Below are positions 5,903-6,919 of a stretch of 6,919 bases of DNA, piece by piece. The position numbers and the translations under genes are program-made. The DNA is taken from positions 1 to 6,919 of the forward strand of contig CADCPJ010000179.1 of the NCBI GenBank assembly GCA_902803245.1. The letters run 5' to 3'. The notes under the pieces are model-generated. The model searched no databases and was not told the origin of the DNA. It saw only the letters and a program-made list of their open reading frames with translations. The stretch is from an uncultured Lachnospiraceae bacterium. Its GTDB lineage: Bacteria > Bacillota > Clostridia > Lachnospirales > Lachnospiraceae. How positions within the stretch are numbered: the first letter of the stretch is position 1; every line of letters begins with the position of its first letter.

Positions 5903-5989
5903 GGAGGTAGTTTTGAGCATTTTTTACAGAAAAATGAACCCGCTGACGGTCGCATAACGGGCACCCTGAATTGAACGGAGGATACGGTG

Positions 5990-6919
5990 ATGGATCTGAA
6001 TTATGAGGCAATACGGGCAGCTGCGGAACGCTACAAGGAGGACATGGTCGCTTTCTTAAGGGAAATGATCTCCCACCCGAGCGAGAGCTGTGAGGAGGAA
6101 GCGGTCGTCCGGTGCATCGAGCGCGAAATGAAGAAGCTCGGATACGACAAGGTCGAGGTGGACGGCCTCGGAAACGTCATCGGATGGCTGGGGGACGGCG
6201 ATAAGATCATTGCCATTGACTCCCACATCGACACGGTCGGCATCGGCAACATCGAAAACTGGACCGACGACCCCTACAAGGGCTATGAGACCGACGAGAT
6301 CATCTACGGCCGCGGCGGCTCCGACCAGGAGGGCGGCATGGCGTCGGCGGTCTACGGGGCGAGGATCATGAAGGATCTTGGAATCATCCCCGAGGGCTAC
6401 AGGCTGATGATTGTGGGCTCCGTCATGGAGGAGGACTGCGACGGGCTGTGCTGGCAGTACATCGTGAATAAGGACGGGATACGTCCGGAGTTCGTCATTT
6501 CCACAGAGCCGACCGACGGCGGGATCTACAGAGGCCACAGAGGCCGCATGGAGATCCGCGTGGACGTCCACGGGATCAGCTGCCACGGCTCCGCGCCCGA
6601 GCGCGGCGACAACGCGATCTACAAGATGGCGGACATCATCGCCGACATCCGCGCCCTCAACAACAACGGCTGTTCCGAGAGCACGGAGATCAAGGGACTT
6701 GTAAAGATGCTCGACCCGAAGTACAACCCGGAGCACTATGAGGACGCGCGGTTCCTCGGCCGCGGCACCTGCACCGTCTCCCAGATCTTCTACACATCCC
6801 CGAGCCGCTGCGCGGTGGCCGACAGCTGCGCCATTTCCGTCGACCGGAGAATGACGGCGGGCGAGACCTGGGACAGCTGCCTTGAGGAGATCCGGAACCT
6901 CCCGGCCGTGAAGAAGTAC
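5990..6919 (+). CDS. ygeY: YgeY-family selenium-metabolism-linked M20 hydrolase (5' part, cut by window end)
   Basis: The first 310 codons are open to the last base of the window, so the C-terminus is missing (relatives are roughly 400 residues). GGAGG at 5977-5981 lies 8 nt before the ATG. M20 metallopeptidase/deacylase features are seen in order: DSHIDTV with metal ligands H79 and D81, the bridging D112 in [10 protein letters not shown], catalytic E147 and adjacent E148 in SVMEED, metal ligand E173 in STEP, and H199 in [10 protein letters not shown] at the dimerisation-domain boundary. The protein should hydrolyse an amide or ureido bond with two bound metal ions, probably zinc, in the cytosol. 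YgeY homologues occur in anaerobic purine/urate clusters with YgeW, YgeX, HydA, SsnA and molybdenum hydroxylases, and are proposed to act on the route to 2,3-diaminopropionate. The exact substrate here is inferred. The gene is divergent from two PLP enzymes. The rest of its operon lies beyond the right edge. Confidence 0.92.
   Translation, partial: MDLNYEAIRAAAERYKEDMVAFLREMISHPSESCEEEAVVRCIEREMKKLGYDKVEVDGLGNVIGWLGDGDKIIAIDSHIDTVGIGNIENWTDDPYKGYETDEIIYGRGGSDQEGGMASAVYGARIMKDLGIIPEGYRLMIVGSVMEEDCDGLCWQYIVNKDGIRPEFVISTEPTDGGIYRGHRGRMEIRVDVHGISCHGSAPERGDNAIYKMADIIADIRALNNNGCSESTEIKGLVKMLDPKYNPEHYEDARFLGRGTCTVSQIFYTSPSRCAVADSCAISVDRRMTAGETWDSCLEEIRNLPAVKKY

Noticed and set aside
5934..5957. Seven-codon leader peptide (MNPLTVA) upstream of ygeY
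   Set aside because: There is no Shine-Dalgarno sequence before its ATG and no run of regulatory codons or attenuator hairpin after it.
6056..6736. 226-codon open frame on the minus strand
   Set aside because: Antisense shadow of ygeY, whose M20 metal-binding motifs are intact on the + strand.

Overview
The window looks like part of a chromosome from an anaerobic, moderately GC-rich Clostridia-type Firmicute (Lachnospiraceae-like). This is inferred from strong GGAGG-type ribosome sites, a selenium-metabolism-linked YgeY hydrolase, a PAS/GGDEF/EAL protein of a style common in that group, and compact stem plus T-tract terminators. It is not proven from the sequence. Four genes are supported: three complete and one cut by the right edge.

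Left region (1-434): no credible gene. It holds two short GC-rich hairpins (12-26, 44-60), a 9-bp stem followed by a T-rich run that looks like the terminator of a gene lying to the left (161-196), and a 20-bp tandem repeat array of six clear copies plus one degenerate copy (221-361). The array ends about 75 bp before the next start codon. Gene 1 (435-2651, +) encodes a 738-residue c-di-GMP signalling protein with the order PAS-like, degenerate GGDEF, intact EAL, PAS-like. It is probably a phosphodiesterase without cyclase activity. After its stop comes an A/C-rich 22/23-bp tandem repeat array organised as 45-bp doublets (2700-2850). This runs directly into a strong hairpin terminator (2853-2884) that probably serves both converging transcripts.

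Right region: genes 2 and 3 (complement 2907-4148 and complement 4180-5649) form a leftward two-gene operon. The promoter-proximal gene encodes a 489-residue fold-type-II PLP enzyme with a TrpB-like lysine motif. The second encodes a 413-residue threonine-synthase-like PLP enzyme with an N-terminal zinc ribbon. Divergent from them, starting at 5990, is the first 310 codons of ygeY, an M20-family metallohydrolase with all expected metal ligands visible. The 340-bp divergent control region carries two plausible sigma-A promoters with extended -10 elements. A perfect 16-bp palindrome inside the leftward promoter is a good operator candidate. The leftward leader is about 140 nt and contains inverted repeats.

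Working together (inference): YgeY homologues belong to the anaerobic purine/urate and 2,3-diaminopropionate gene clusters of gut bacteria, where a PLP lyase (YgeX) normally completes the breakdown. Here no YgeX is visible. Two different PLP fold-type-II enzymes sit back to back with ygeY instead, suggesting a variant amino-acid or ureido-compound catabolic module. The c-di-GMP gene is separated from this module by the convergent terminator and is probably functionally independent.
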